NCBI GenBank assembly: GCA_964475415.1
Contig: CAYYWZ010000002.1
Span: forward strand, 62,001-126,000
Direction: 5' to 3'
From: CALCMJ01 sp964475415
GTDB lineage: Bacteria; Bacteroidota; Bacteroidia; Chitinophagales; Saprospiraceae
Length of the DNA stretch: 64,000 nt
Made by a program: the position numbers and the translations under genes. The notes below the pieces were generated by a model, which searched no databases, was not told the origin of the DNA, and worked only from the letters and a program-made list of their open reading frames with translations. Shown here piece by piece: positions 63,863 to 64,000 of the stretch (the first letter of the stretch is position 1; the number at the start of each line of letters is the position of its first letter).

Positions 63863-64000
63863 ATGGTAGATAGAGATACCTGGCAGGAAATATTTGCAAC
63901 GATAAAAAAGAATAAGCTACGTACGGCGCTTACTGCACTAGGTGTTTTTTGGGGAATCTTTATGTTGGTATTTCTGATGGGTATAGGGGACGGATTAGAG
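63863..64000 (+). CDS. MacB-like ABC transporter permease, second copy (3' end outside window)
   Basis: The first 46 codons read 'MVDRDTWQEIFATIKKNKLR' then 'TALTALGVFWGIFMLVFLMG', very like the start of the preceding permease ('IDKWQEIFNSIRKHKLRTAL'). It is 3 bp after the first permease and in the same operon. The rest lies beyond the window edge. Confidence 0.9.
   Translation, partial: MVDRDTWQEIFATIKKNKLRTALTALGVFWGIFMLVFLMGIGDGLE

Overview
The window is AT-rich and reads as a chromosomal segment of a Bacteroidota bacterium. The evidence is a SusC/SusD pair, many Bacteroidota-type lipoprotein signals, a type IX secretion (T9SS) C-terminal domain, gene starts without clear Shine-Dalgarno sequences, and a NagB/PIG-L fusion typical of the phylum. 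The proteins with Cys-rich 'GCDS' repeats and the TPR/PD40 protein would suit a Saprospiria- or Cytophagia-like lineage, but nothing here fixes the genus. No tRNA, rRNA, transposase, integrase or CRISPR array was seen.

Positions 1-24250 (minus strand) form one long polysaccharide utilization locus, and its contents point to N-glycans of the high-mannose type. It runs SusC, SusD, a strong terminator or attenuator, then a GHL10-like lipoprotein, a NagB-PIG-L fusion, an SSS symporter, a CBM9-like lipoprotein, a GH130 phosphorylase, a ROK sugar kinase, three GH92 alpha-mannosidases, a secreted PNGase F with LamG and T9SS domains, an FHS-type MFS sugar permease and a truncated PSCyt1/DUF1549 protein. 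A likely scheme is as follows: PNGase F frees the glycan at the surface, SusC/D import it, GH92 enzymes strip alpha-mannose, GH130 phosphorolyses Man-beta-1,4-GlcNAc, and the kinase plus NagB feed glycolysis. A LacI-type regulator with a TTG start is divergent from susC across a TGTGTG-N4-CACACA palindrome. It leads a plus-strand group with a large FG-GAP/UnbV protein and an AGE-type epimerase. DUF4434, FAD-oxidoreductase and ThuA genes complete the accessory carbohydrate block (to 33682).

Positions 33754-46463 hold a frameshifted repeat-protein relic, a TPR-PD40-SPOR envelope protein, MiaE, a prolyl oligopeptidase, CdaA (c-di-AMP synthase, probably with a non-standard start codon), a GNAT protein, an M20 peptidase, an FKBP, three tandem small lipoproteins with a shared cysteine pattern, TrmD, and a remnant of a PIN-domain toxin. 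Positions 46805-54014 hold a six-repeat surface protein, a small membrane protein, an M16 protease and a UbiA-like protein.

The most unusual part is 54015-56152, 2.1 kb without credible genes. It contains three divergent tandem copies of what looks like a minus-strand small RNA gene. Each copy has (i) TACAAA direct repeats phased at 11 bp, (ii) a GTCTTATA box about 26 bp further on, (iii) a 200-300 nt body in which hairpins alternate with the motif ACACCCTT (ten exact copies in total), and (iv) a conserved AGCATTACC box next to a GC-rich terminator hairpin with a U tract. This architecture resembles multi-site protein-titrating RNAs such as CsrB/RsmZ, but with a different motif. I do not recognise it as a described family.

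Positions 56153-64000 return to ordinary genes: an M42 peptidase, PyrE, a NUDIX protein, a large metzincin-type protease, a small lipoprotein, and a MacB-like ABC transporter whose second permease runs off the window.
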